This document shows positions 15,293 to 23,530 of a stretch of DNA of 64,000 nt, piece after piece. The stretch is from contig NZ_CP009458.1 in NCBI RefSeq assembly GCF_000758305.1, positions 4,650,001 to 4,714,000 on the forward strand. The letters run 5' to 3'. A model generated the notes under the pieces. It saw nothing but the letters and a program-made list of their open reading frames with translations. It ran no database searches and was not told where the DNA came from. Within the stretch, counting starts at the first letter, position 1, and every line of letters starts with the position of its first letter. Source of the DNA: Cedecea neteri. GTDB taxonomy: Bacteria > Pseudomonadota > Gammaproteobacteria > Enterobacterales > Enterobacteriaceae. The position numbers and the translations under genes are program-made.

Positions 15293-16720
15293 TTATTCAG
15301 TGATATCGCACATGATGTGTTTGATGCGGGTGTATTCGTCGAGGGAGTAAGACGAGAGATCTTTGCCGTAGCCGGACTTTTTAAAACCGCCGTGGGGCAT
15401 TTCCGCGCACAGCGGGATATGGTTGTTGATCCACACGGTGCCGAAATCGAGACGAGTGCTAAAACGCTGCGCCCGGCTGTGGCTGCTGGTCCAGACGCTT
15501 GCCGCCAGGCCATATTCCACGTCGTTGGCTCTGCTAAGCGCCTCTTCTTCGCTGCTGAAGGATTGAATGGTCATCACCGGGCCAAAAACTTCATGCTGGA
15601 TGGCCTCATCGTGCTGCTTCAGCCCGGAAATAATCGTCGGCTCAAAGTAGTAGCCGGGGCCCGCGCCCTTTTTGCCACCGGTTTCAATTTTTGCATGGGC
15701 CGGAAGCCGTTCAATAAAACCCGTCACCTGCTCCAGCTGGTTGCGGCTGTTGAGCGCGCCGTACAAAGCCTCGCGATCGTCCGGCTCGCCGAAGGTGATT
15801 GATTTGGTTTTCTGAATCAGCTTTTCAAGGAAAGCGTCGTAGGCGGAGGCTTCAACGATGATGCGCGTGGCGGCGGTGCAATCCTGCCCGGCATTAGAGA
15901 AACCAGCGGCAGTAATCACCTCGACCGCTTTGTTCATGTCCGCATCGGCAAACACCACCACCGGCGCCTTGCCGCCTAATTCGAGGTGCGCTTTGGTCAG
16001 GTTGGCGGCAGCAGAGGCGGCAACCTGCAAACCGGCGCGAACGGAGCCGGTAATCGACACCAGCGAGGCTTCCGGGTTGGATACCACCAGCGAGCCCGTC
16101 CCCGCTTTGCCCAGCACCACGTTGAATGCGCCCTGAGGGAATAACGGTGCCGCAATTTCGGCCAGAATCAGCGTGCTGATCGGCGTGGTATCGCTTGGTT
16201 TCAGCACCACGGTGTTGCCCGCCGCAAGCGCCGGCGCGATTTTCCACACCGCCATCATGAAAGGGTAGTTCCACGGCGTGACCTGCCCGACAATCCCCAG
16301 CGGCTCACGGCGAATGGTTGAGGTAAACCCGGCGGCATATTCCCCGGAAGCTTTGCCCTCAAGGCAACGCGCCGCCCCGGCAAAGAAGCGGATAGCGTCG
16401 CAGGAAGCGGCGATTTCATCGCGTTCGATAAAGTGTTTGAGTTGGCCCGTCTCCTGGCTTTGCACTTCCACAATCCGGGCGGCATTACGCTCAATTTCGT
16501 CGGCAAGTTTCAGCAAGGCACGCTGCCGCTCGGACGGCAGGGAATGCTTCCATACCGCGAACGCCGCTTTTGCCGCCGCGTAAGCCTGGTTAACCTCTTC
16601 CGCGCCGCCGTCAGGCGATTGCGCATACACCTCGCCGTTGACCGGGCTAACCAGGTCAAACAGCGTGGCTGGCTGGCCCGCCACATAATGCCCGTTGATA
16701 AAATGCTTCAGGGTTTGCAT
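15293..16720 (-). CDS. Aminoaldehyde dehydrogenase, PatD-like
   Basis: A 475-residue aldehyde dehydrogenase close to E. coli gamma-aminobutyraldehyde dehydrogenase PatD (474 residues). The catalytic residues are intact: Cys281 (NAGQDCTAA), Glu247 (HLELGGKAPV) and Asn151 (TPWNYP). The stretch RFFAGAARCLEGKASGEY is shared with PatD and not with most betaine-aldehyde enzymes. It should oxidise 4-aminobutyraldehyde (or a related omega-aminoaldehyde) with NAD to 4-aminobutyrate in the cytoplasm. It leads the operon with the SnoaL gene, upstream of the FAD and cytochrome genes, and is divergent from a GntR regulator 236 bases away. Confidence 0.85.
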   Translation of the reverse strand: MQTLKHFINGHYVAGQPATLFDLVSPVNGEVYAQSPDGGAEEVNQAYAAAKAAFAVWKHSLPSERQRALLKLADEIERNAARIVEVQSQETGQLKHFIERDEIAASCDAIRFFAGAARCLEGKASGEYAAGFTSTIRREPLGIVGQVTPWNYPFMMAVWKIAPALAAGNTVVLKPSDTTPISTLILAEIAAPLFPQGAFNVVLGKAGTGSLVVSNPEASLVSITGSVRAGLQVAASAAANLTKAHLELGGKAPVVVFADADMNKAVEVITAAGFSNAGQDCTAATRIIVEASAYDAFLEKLIQKTKSITFGEPDDREALYGALNSRNQLEQVTGFIERLPAHAKIETGGKKGAGPGYYFEPTIISGLKQHDEAIQHEVFGPVMTIQSFSSEEEALSRANDVEYGLAASVWTSSHSRAQRFSTRLDFGTVWINNHIPLCAEMPHGGFKKSGYGKDLSSYSLDEYTRIKHIMCDITE

Positions 16721-16748
16721 CGCCTTCTCCTCAAATTAAACATAAACA

Positions 16749-16762
16749 ATATTATGTAATAT
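16749..16762. promoter_or_regulatory. Palindrome before the aldehyde dehydrogenase gene
   Basis: ATATTATGTAATAT: six-base arms around a TG centre, about 28 bases in front of the dehydrogenase start codon. A very similar palindrome, ATATAATGTTATAT, precedes the permease gene at 20051. Together they are candidate sites for the GntR protein encoded between them. AT-rich context makes chance matches possible. Confidence 0.4.
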
Positions 16763-16956
16763 CTTTTGAGTGGCGACTTTTCAATCTGCGCTTGATAGCA
16801 ACATGATCAACCCCACAATTTAACAATATTTTTACATCATAACGCCGGGCAAGCGCTGAAAACCGCCGTTTCTGGTAGCCCGTCGATGCCTTTCTTAAAG
16901 GCCCGGGCTGTGCTATCAATAACCGTTGATTCAGGGAATTTTAATCAGAGAGCACT

Positions 16957-17676
16957 ATGATTACTCACGCAGTAATATTCGCACCTATAGGACAGGCAAG
17001 TCGATCCGATCAAATTGTGCAGCGGCTTTCAAATGCAATTATTACTGGTTTGCTCGAGGCAAATGAGCAGCTTCCTAATGAAGCCGACCTTGCCAAAATG
17101 ATGGGCGTTTCCCACATTACAATACGCGAAGCCTTAAATACGCTGCGGGCGAATAATTTAATCCACACTATTCGTGGGCGAAATGGCGGTAGCTTTGTTT
17201 GCGAAAATAGCGGCGAATTTCAGACGCCGCTTCACCCTTTTAAGACGATCAGTTCAGACTATATTTCAGACCTCGGCGAAATGCATTGCGCCATAATTAG
17301 CCACAGCGCCAAACTGGCCTCCAGGCGTATGACCAGCGCGGATATCACCCGTCTGCGGGAGTTTGTTGAAGCGCTGAAATCGGCCAGCACGCCGGAGCTA
17401 AAAACCCAGGCCGATATGCGCTGCCTGCTTGCCCTCTCTGCCAGTTCTCAGTCAGCAAGGCTTGCCAACCAGGAGCTGCTGCTGCAGGCCGAATGGGCTT
17501 CACTGGTGGCTATTCTTTACCGTGATGAAGCCATTCATCGGGAAGTGATTGATGTTTATACCGAATTGATCGCCGCACTGGAAACTCATCACGAGCAGGA
17601 GGCGGTGCGGTTAGCCACGCAACTCATCGACACCTTCACCTTCTATCTCATTGAAAACAAATTAAAATATAAATAA
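16957..17676 (+). CDS. GntR/FadR-type regulator of the amine cluster
   Basis: A 239-residue regulator. The GntR winged helix lies at about residues 14-80 (RSDQIVQRLSNAIITGLLEANEQLPNEADLAKMMGVSHITIREAL). Residues 95-235 are all-helical as in the FCD effector domain of the FadR subgroup, which binds small carboxylates, often through a metal. It is divergent from the aldehyde dehydrogenase operon and 27 bases from the Cache-domain gene it is probably cotranscribed with. Its likely effector is a product of the pathway, such as an amino acid from polyamine breakdown (inference). Confidence 0.85.
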   Translation: MITHAVIFAPIGQASRSDQIVQRLSNAIITGLLEANEQLPNEADLAKMMGVSHITIREALNTLRANNLIHTIRGRNGGSFVCENSGEFQTPLHPFKTISSDYISDLGEMHCAIISHSAKLASRRMTSADITRLREFVEALKSASTPELKTQADMRCLLALSASSQSARLANQELLLQAEWASLVAILYRDEAIHREVIDVYTELIAALETHHEQEAVRLATQLIDTFTFYLIENKLKYK

Positions 17677-17703
17677 AACTGACACAACAACACGGGCATC
17701 GCC

Positions 17704-18411
17704 ATGAATGTACCTGCAAGCCTCATCCCTTTTACCCGTAAAATCGACGACATCATTACCACCACCATCCAGGCAACCATTGCGCTTGCTGCACAGGTTG
17801 AGTCCACGCTGGCCTCATTTCACGGCGACGATCATAAATTGCTGCTGGATCCCGCGGTAAAACGCGCCATTCAGGAACATATCAAAGAGACGCTGAACGA
17901 AACGCCTTACTGCTCAGGCTCTGGCTTTGCCAGCCATATTGCAGGCAGCTCGGAGGAGAAAGAGTACTGGCTGCTGGAGTGGTGGTACAAAAAGGCCGAC
18001 GGCGTGAAAAAGGTGAATCTCGACCTGGATCAGGCCACCCAGCAGCGGCTGGATTTCAGAACCTTTGAGTGGTTTAAAGACGCTCAGGAAAATGGCCAGG
18101 CGTATATTCACGGCCCTTATGTCGATTACGTCTGTAATACGTCTTATACCTTAACGTCAGCGATGCCGGTTTATTTGCACCAGCGTTTCATCGGCGTGGC
18201 GGCAATTGATGTACTGGTCAGTGAAGTTGAGGAAGAATTACTTCCGCTGTTCAATAACCACAAAGTTATGCTGACTAACTTAGATAAGCGCATTATTTTC
18301 TCTACTTATCCTAAATACCGCGTCGGTGAATTACTGAATACCGCTGAGGCGGTTGAAGTCTATAACACGGAATACTGCACGTTATATGAGCTGATCCAAA
18401 AAGGGCCATGA
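17704..18411 (+). CDS. Soluble Cache-domain protein
   Basis: A 235-residue protein with a Cache (PAS-like) ligand-binding fold and no output domain. The core at about residues 119-175, RTFEWFKDAQENGQAYIHGP followed by YVDYVCNTSYTLTSAMPVYL and GVAAIDV, has the WF/Y, Asp and GVAAIDV features of the amine- and amino-acid-binding dCache domains of bacterial receptors. Those are normally periplasmic and membrane-tethered; here there is no signal peptide and no membrane helix, so it should act in the cytoplasm. It follows the GntR gene by 27 bases. A role as an amine or amino-acid sensor or buffer working with the GntR protein is proposed. Its stop codon sits in the loop of a terminator hairpin. 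Confidence 0.75.
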   Translation: MNVPASLIPFTRKIDDIITTTIQATIALAAQVESTLASFHGDDHKLLLDPAVKRAIQEHIKETLNETPYCSGSGFASHIAGSSEEKEYWLLEWWYKKADGVKKVNLDLDQATQQRLDFRTFEWFKDAQENGQAYIHGPYVDYVCNTSYTLTSAMPVYLHQRFIGVAAIDVLVSEVEEELLPLFNNHKVMLTNLDKRIIFSTYPKYRVGELLNTAEAVEVYNTEYCTLYELIQKGP

Positions 18412-18469
18412 GGCCCTTTAATGTTGTGGATAAGCACATACAGAAAAAAGGGCCATAAGGCCCTTTTTT
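18398..18469. terminator. Tandem near-identical terminators
   Basis: Two hairpins: AAAGGGCC-ATGA-GGCCCTTT at 18400-18419 and AAAAAAGGGCC-ATAA-GGCCCTTTTTT at 18444-18469. The first contains the stop codon of the Cache gene in its loop; the second is a classical bidirectional terminator shared with the convergent permease gene. Confidence 0.8.
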
Positions 18470-18470
18470 A

Positions 18471-19952
18471 TTAATACTCGCGAGAAAGATTTAGCCGTTT
18501 GGCGTATTCAATAGCGTCATTTTCAGGCGCATCAGAGTGACCGAACGGTCTGGCAATTGTCATATAAACCAGCCCCGAGCCGATGACCAACGCCAGGCCA
18601 ATCAGCACCGTCCAGCGGTCGATAAAGGTTGCGCTGTCCGCAGGCTGAGCCAGCAGCCAGATCCCGCCGATACCATAGGCCAGCGCCAGCACGTTAACCA
18701 GCATACCCCATGACCCCAGCGTCCATTCTCCCGCAGGCTTCCAGCCCTTTAGGCGCTGGCGAAGCGCGGCCAGAATCACCATCTGGAAGGAGACATAAAT
18801 CCCTATCACGGCAAACGCGGTGATGCGGGCAAGGTTATCCGGCTGGAAGTACACCCAGACGCAAATCACCATCGGCAGCAGGCAGCTTACCAACATCGCG
18901 TTGTCCGGCACGCTGTGCTTCGAGATTTTCGCCATCCACTCGCTGCCCGGCAGCATTTTGTCGCGGGAGAACGAGAAGATCAGGCGGCTCAGCGCGGCCT
19001 GAAGCGACAGGATGCAGGAGAGCATCGCCACGATAGCAATCACAATAAACAGCGTGGCGCCCTTCTCGCCCAGCGCATCGTTCAGAATCGCCGGGATCGG
19101 ATCGGCTATTTTGCCGCTCACAATGTTCATCAGATCCGGGGATGACAGCAGGTAACCCAGGATAGAGATCACCGCAGAGATCGCACCGAAAACGATGCTG
19201 AGGATCATCGCCACCGGGATCTTACGCCCCGGGTTTTTCACCTCTTCCGCCACGTTGCCGCAGGCTTCGAAGCCGAAGAACATAAACAAGCCCATCAGCG
19301 ACGCAGACATAAACGCCGTGCCGTAGCTGCCGTCTTTCGCCAGCGCGCCCATGGCGTCAAACACCACGGAGAAAGGCTGATTGCGGTGGAAAATCAGCAG
19401 GTAAATGCCGAGCGCAATCACGCTAATGATTTCACACCAGAAGCCGAAGCGGGCGACCCTCGCCAGGTTTTTCGTCCCGGACATGTTGACGCCCATCATG
19501 ATGGTGAGCAGCACCACGGAAGTGAGCAGCATCGCAAACGGCGTATCACCGTAATGGAAAAGTGAGGCGACGAAGGTGGAAGTGTATTCCACGATAGACG
19601 TAATAGTGACCACCAGCGCCCAGAGGTAAATCCACGCGGCAATCCAGGCATATTTCTTCCCCCACAACCTTCTGGCCCACGGATATAGCCCGCCGGTGAT
19701 GGGATATTGCGAAGCCACCTCGCCAAATACCAAGGCAACCAGCAGCTGCCCGCAGGCGGCAATCAGGATCCACCAGATAGCTGGCGGCCCGGCAAGGGTT
19801 ATCGCCAGCGCAAACAGGGAATACACGGCGGTCAACGGCGAGAGGTAGGTAAAACCGAGTGCGAAGTTGGATACCAGGCCGATGGAGCGGTTGAACTGCT
19901 GGCCCTTCTCCGGCTGGGGATCGGTACTTTTTGTAGCAGATGTCTGTTCCAT
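18471..19952 (-). CDS. APC family amine/amino acid permease
   Basis: A 493-residue inner-membrane transporter with about 12 membrane helices, of the amino acid-polyamine-organocation family. The first helix contains the consensus GLVSNFALGFTYLSPLTAVYS with the unwound-helix pattern of APC proteins; FGEVASQYPITGGLYPWARR and the Glu-rich GFEACGNVAEEVKNPGRKIP loop are typical of the GABA/choline-like subgroup. In this cluster it probably imports the amine or the GABA-like product. It ends on a terminator shared with the Cache gene. Its upstream region (19953-20165) is very AT-rich and holds inverted repeats at 20005-20022 and 20051-20064. Confidence 0.82.
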   Translation of the reverse strand: MEQTSATKSTDPQPEKGQQFNRSIGLVSNFALGFTYLSPLTAVYSLFALAITLAGPPAIWWILIAACGQLLVALVFGEVASQYPITGGLYPWARRLWGKKYAWIAAWIYLWALVVTITSIVEYTSTFVASLFHYGDTPFAMLLTSVVLLTIMMGVNMSGTKNLARVARFGFWCEIISVIALGIYLLIFHRNQPFSVVFDAMGALAKDGSYGTAFMSASLMGLFMFFGFEACGNVAEEVKNPGRKIPVAMILSIVFGAISAVISILGYLLSSPDLMNIVSGKIADPIPAILNDALGEKGATLFIVIAIVAMLSCILSLQAALSRLIFSFSRDKMLPGSEWMAKISKHSVPDNAMLVSCLLPMVICVWVYFQPDNLARITAFAVIGIYVSFQMVILAALRQRLKGWKPAGEWTLGSWGMLVNVLALAYGIGGIWLLAQPADSATFIDRWTVLIGLALVIGSGLVYMTIARPFGHSDAPENDAIEYAKRLNLSREY

Positions 19953-20050
19953 ATGTCTTTCTCTTTAGGGGGCATAGTTGCAGGCAATGGCTACATTTTA
20001 TAAAACATATTAAGTTATATGTATATTGTGCTTTGTCACAATTTTGTTAG

Positions 20051-20064
20051 ATATAATGTTATAT
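20051..20064. promoter_or_regulatory. Palindrome before the permease gene
   Basis: ATATAATGTTATAT: six-base arms around TG, about 100 bases in front of the permease start. It has the same architecture as the site before the aldehyde dehydrogenase gene at 16749. A longer IR, ACATAT-N6-ATATGT (20005-20022), lies nearer the gene. Confidence 0.35.
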
Positions 20065-20165
20065 TATTGTTAATTGAGAAATGAAAAAGAAATCGCTATG
20101 GCATAGGAAGTTAGTCCCAGGCATGAGAAGAATTTTGCTGTGAAGAAGCCTGGACACTGCCAAAG

Positions 20166-20190
20166 AAAAGGCGGGCCTGGCCCGCCTTTT
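20166..20190. terminator. Terminator after the carboxylase operon
   Basis: Perfect 10-bp stem AAAAGGCGGG/CCCGCCTTTT with loop CCTGG. On the minus strand the T-run directly follows, ending the pxp-type operon. Confidence 0.85.
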
Positions 20191-20210
20191 CTCTTATGTT
20201 CTTGCAGACT

Positions 20211-21941
20211 TTAGCCGATCTCACCGAGAGGCTGGCCAGCCTCAAGGGAAGCCCCTTTTTCTGCACCTGGTTTGAGCTTGCCGCTGCGGTGCGCCACCAC
20301 CTGAACCTCCATTTTCATCGCTTCCATCACGCCAATCACTTCCCCCTGAACAACCGTCGCGCCCTCTGCTTTCAGCCAGCTCTGCAGCACGCCGGATATA
20401 GGTGCTTCGATTACGGCTTCGTTGGTGAGTTCAGGTGTACTTTTTGGGGAGTCGCTCGTATTCGCCCGGGCAATACCGCCGAACAGATGTGCCGGCAGCC
20501 CCAGCTTCACGCGGCGGCCATCCAGCTCTATCCAACTGCGCGTCAGGCTCTCATCCGCAGCCGGAACCTGACGCGGGGCAAACGCAATACGCCCGGCAAA
20601 ATCCGTTTCAATCCAGCGGGTGTGTACGGCAAAGGTTTCAGTAAAATCAGGCTCGTTTATCACCGCGCGATGAAACGGCAATACGGAAGCCACGCCCTCA
20701 ATTTCAAACTCGCCCAGGGCACGACGGGCGCGGGCAATGGCCTGCTCACGGGTGCTGCCGGTAACGATAAGTTTTGCCATCAAAGAATCGTAGCTGCCCG
20801 GCACGGAAGACCCGGCCTCAACGCCGCTGTCAAGACGAACCCCCGCGCCAGACGGCGCACGAAAGACGCTTATGTTACCCGGCGTAGGCAAATAGCCTTT
20901 GCCCGCATCCTCGGCATTTATGCGAAACTCAAACGAGTGGCCACGCGGAACCGGCGTAGTCTGAATACTCAGCGGTAAACCTTCGGCTATGCGTAGCTGC
21001 TCAACGACGATATCAATCCCGGTCGTCTCCTCGGTTACCGGATGCTCTACCTGCAGACGAGTGTTAACCTCAAGGAATGACAATTTTCCGTCGCGGCTAA
21101 GCAAAAATTCAACGGTACCGGCACCAACGTAACCTGCATGAGCGCAGATATCGCGCGCGGCGCTGTGGATTGCCTGTCGCTGCGCCTCGCTGATAAACGG
21201 CGCAGGCGCTTCCTCCACCAGCTTCTGATTGCGGCGCTGCAGTGAACAGTCGCGTGTGCCGAGCACCACCACGTTGCCATGTTTGTCGGCGATCACCTGT
21301 GCTTCAATGTGTCGCGGGCAGTCGAGGTACTGCTCGACATAGCACTCGCCACGGCCAAAGGCGCTTAATGCTTCGCGCGTCGCTGAATGGTATAGCTCTT
21401 CGACCTCATCAAGTTTCCAGGCTATCTTCAGCCCCCGCCCTCCGCCGCCAAATGCGGCTTTAATCGCTACCGGCAGACCATACGTAGAGGCAAAATCGGC
21501 CACTTCACTCGCGCTACTGACAGGATCGGGCGTGCCTTGTACCAGTGGCGCGCCAACCTGCAGAGCTATTTTACGGGCCTGAACTTTGTCGCCCAGCTTT
21601 TCAATTGTCTCCGGCTCGGGGCCAACCCAGATAAGTCCGGCAGCCTGTACCGCACGGGCAAACTCGGCCCTCTCTGAGAGGAAACCATAGCCAGGGTGAA
21701 CCATGGTTGCGCCACTGCGGCGAGCGATGTCCACCAGCAGCGGAATATTCAAATAGGTATCGCCGGACTGGATACCCGGCAACCCCCAGGCTTCATCGGC
21801 CATGCGAACATGAAGCGCATCGGCGTCGACGTCAGAGTAAACCGCTACAGCCTCCACGCCGTAATCACGGCAGGCGCGAATAATACGAACGGCAATTTCA
21901 CCCCGGTTGGCGATCAGAACTTTATGCGTCGCGGTAGTCAC
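20211..21941 (-). CDS. Biotin carboxylase fused to BCCP
   Basis: A 576-residue protein. Residues 1-450 are an ATP-dependent biotin carboxylase (KVLIANRGEIAVRIIRACRD at the start, glycine-rich AFGGGGRGLK loop, and FLEVNTRLQVEHPVTE). Residues 505-576 are a biotinyl domain with EAMKM, biotinylated Lys543. It carboxylates its own biotin; the acceptor is not defined by this subunit. It is last in the operon and overlaps the pxpBC fusion by 20 bases, so both should act together. The housekeeping accB/accC genes are separate proteins, so this is not general acetyl-CoA carboxylase. The start is GTG 21941, with GGGAG in front. Confidence 0.88.
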   Translation of the reverse strand: MTTATHKVLIANRGEIAVRIIRACRDYGVEAVAVYSDVDADALHVRMADEAWGLPGIQSGDTYLNIPLLVDIARRSGATMVHPGYGFLSERAEFARAVQAAGLIWVGPEPETIEKLGDKVQARKIALQVGAPLVQGTPDPVSSASEVADFASTYGLPVAIKAAFGGGGRGLKIAWKLDEVEELYHSATREALSAFGRGECYVEQYLDCPRHIEAQVIADKHGNVVVLGTRDCSLQRRNQKLVEEAPAPFISEAQRQAIHSAARDICAHAGYVGAGTVEFLLSRDGKLSFLEVNTRLQVEHPVTEETTGIDIVVEQLRIAEGLPLSIQTTPVPRGHSFEFRINAEDAGKGYLPTPGNISVFRAPSGAGVRLDSGVEAGSSVPGSYDSLMAKLIVTGSTREQAIARARRALGEFEIEGVASVLPFHRAVINEPDFTETFAVHTRWIETDFAGRIAFAPRQVPAADESLTRSWIELDGRRVKLGLPAHLFGGIARANTSDSPKSTPELTNEAVIEAPISGVLQSWLKAEGATVVQGEVIGVMEAMKMEVQVVAHRSGKLKPGAEKGASLEAGQPLGEIG

Positions 21942-23529
21942 TGGCTTTACTCCCTGCTATTTCCAAAAAAGGTCGGATTACGTTGAAGCGGATCGAGGCA
22001 CCCGGCGGGATTTGCCCTGCCAGATCAAGATGATATTCCGCCACGGCGGCAATCACCGGATAACCACCGGTGAGCGGATGATCGTGCAGAAACAGAACTG
22101 GCTGACCGCTGGCGGGCACCTGGATAGCACCGCTGCAGGTGCCTTCGCTCGGCAGCTCCTGATGCTGGCTACGTGCCAAAGGCTGCTCTCCATCCAGGCG
22201 TAAGCCAATACGGTTCGATTGCGGTGTGACCCGCCAGCATTGGGCCGTGAGCATCTTGATCGCATCGGCAGTAAACCAGTCAGTACGCGGCCCGAGCACG
22301 ATATCCAGCGTAACGGTGTCTTCCGCCGAGGGTAACGGACCCGCCGGGAGCTCATTTAGCTGCACGGCACCCGGATGTGGGTGCGCCCCGATAGCTAAAA
22401 TGTCCCCCACGCCCAGCGGCTCAGGGCCAACCTGCGCCAGACTATCGCGCGCTGCGCTGCCCAGACTCTCGGGCACAATAAATCCTCCGCGTATAGCGAG
22501 ATAACTGCGTAACCCGCGAACCGGGGCACCAACATGGATTTCATCGCCGGTTGCCAGGTTTAACGGCCGATAGCCGTCTACCGTATAACGCCCACCTTCT
22601 GCGGTAAGCAACGTCAGCGGGCATTTCGCTCCGGTAACGCTGATGATCACCTCGCCCGCCGCTCTGGCGCGGAAACCACCCTGCGTGATCTCCAGGCACG
22701 GCGAGCCGGTGGGATTACCTACAATACGGTTTGCGGCATGAAGCGCAGATTTATCCATCGCCCCGGATTCAGAAAGGCCCATACTGGCCCTTCCCGTCCG
22801 GCCATCATCCTGCCATAGCGTTTGCAGCCCGGTTGCCAATACCGTCAGCGTTGACCCCGTATTTTCAGGAAGGTCTGGCGGGATGACGCGTGCAGGAAGT
22901 GAGATGGTTTTTGCGCTTTTTGCCGCGTCGATAAAGTTAACCTGCGCGCCCGGCATCAGCAGCGCGGGCTGTTCGCGGGAAAGATCCCACATTTTCAGTT
23001 CGGTCTGACCAATCAGTTGCCAGCCGCCGGGGCTGGCCTGCGGATAGATACCGCTAAACTCACCGGCAAGCGCCACGGAGCCCGCGGGAATACGGGTACG
23101 TGGCGTGCTGCGTCGCGGTGTCTGCCAGCCCCCATTGTCAGAAACCATATAGGCAAAACCTGGCGCAAAACCGGTAAACGCAACGTTCCACACGGATTCC
23201 TGATGGCGGCGAATCAAAGCCTGTACCTCAGTGCCCAGCAGATCGGCCACGGAAGGTAAGTCTTCGCCATTGTAATAAACTGGAATAGTGACCCGCTGGC
23301 TGCTGCGCACCGTACGCCCGGTCAGAGAATGGCGCGATATTTTTTCAACCAACGCTGCCTGGCTGGTTTCTCGGGGACAAAAACGGATCAGCAAAGTGCG
23401 GGCTGCAGGGATCATCTCTTCGATGCCGTTTTCAGGCTCGGCGCTCAGGGAATCAAAAAGCGCCAGCGTTTCGTCGAGCGAACTGAGTTCCACCAAAAAA
23501 CTACTAAGATTAACGGCTAAAAATCTCAC
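21922..23529 (-). CDS. Fused PxpB-PxpC (KipI-KipA) protein
   Basis: A 535-residue fusion. Residues 1-205 are the allophanate-hydrolase-subunit-1 domain (KipI/PxpB; FTGFAPGFAYM and the TPRRSTPRTRIPAGSVALAG motif). Residues about 235-530 are the subunit-2 domain (KipA/PxpC; GRASMGLSESGAMDKSALHAANRIVGNP). In E. coli these are separate subunits of ATP-dependent 5-oxoprolinase with PxpA; in urea carboxylase the same two domains form the carboxyltransferase. The GTG at 23529 is chosen because AGGGGAA precedes it and it begins one base after the upstream stop; the frame stays open further but inside the neighbouring gene. Confidence 0.87.
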   Translation of the reverse strand: MRFLAVNLSSFLVELSSLDETLALFDSLSAEPENGIEEMIPAARTLLIRFCPRETSQAALVEKISRHSLTGRTVRSSQRVTIPVYYNGEDLPSVADLLGTEVQALIRRHQESVWNVAFTGFAPGFAYMVSDNGGWQTPRRSTPRTRIPAGSVALAGEFSGIYPQASPGGWQLIGQTELKMWDLSREQPALLMPGAQVNFIDAAKSAKTISLPARVIPPDLPENTGSTLTVLATGLQTLWQDDGRTGRASMGLSESGAMDKSALHAANRIVGNPTGSPCLEITQGGFRARAAGEVIISVTGAKCPLTLLTAEGGRYTVDGYRPLNLATGDEIHVGAPVRGLRSYLAIRGGFIVPESLGSAARDSLAQVGPEPLGVGDILAIGAHPHPGAVQLNELPAGPLPSAEDTVTLDIVLGPRTDWFTADAIKMLTAQCWRVTPQSNRIGLRLDGEQPLARSQHQELPSEGTCSGAIQVPASGQPVLFLHDHPLTGGYPVIAAVAEYHLDLAGQIPPGASIRFNVIRPFLEIAGSKASDYRDA

Positions 23530-23530
23530 G

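Noticed and set aside
20211..21941. Housekeeping acetyl-CoA carboxylase AccC
   Set aside because: A fused BCCP domain and the operon with pxp genes exclude the usual accBC arrangement.
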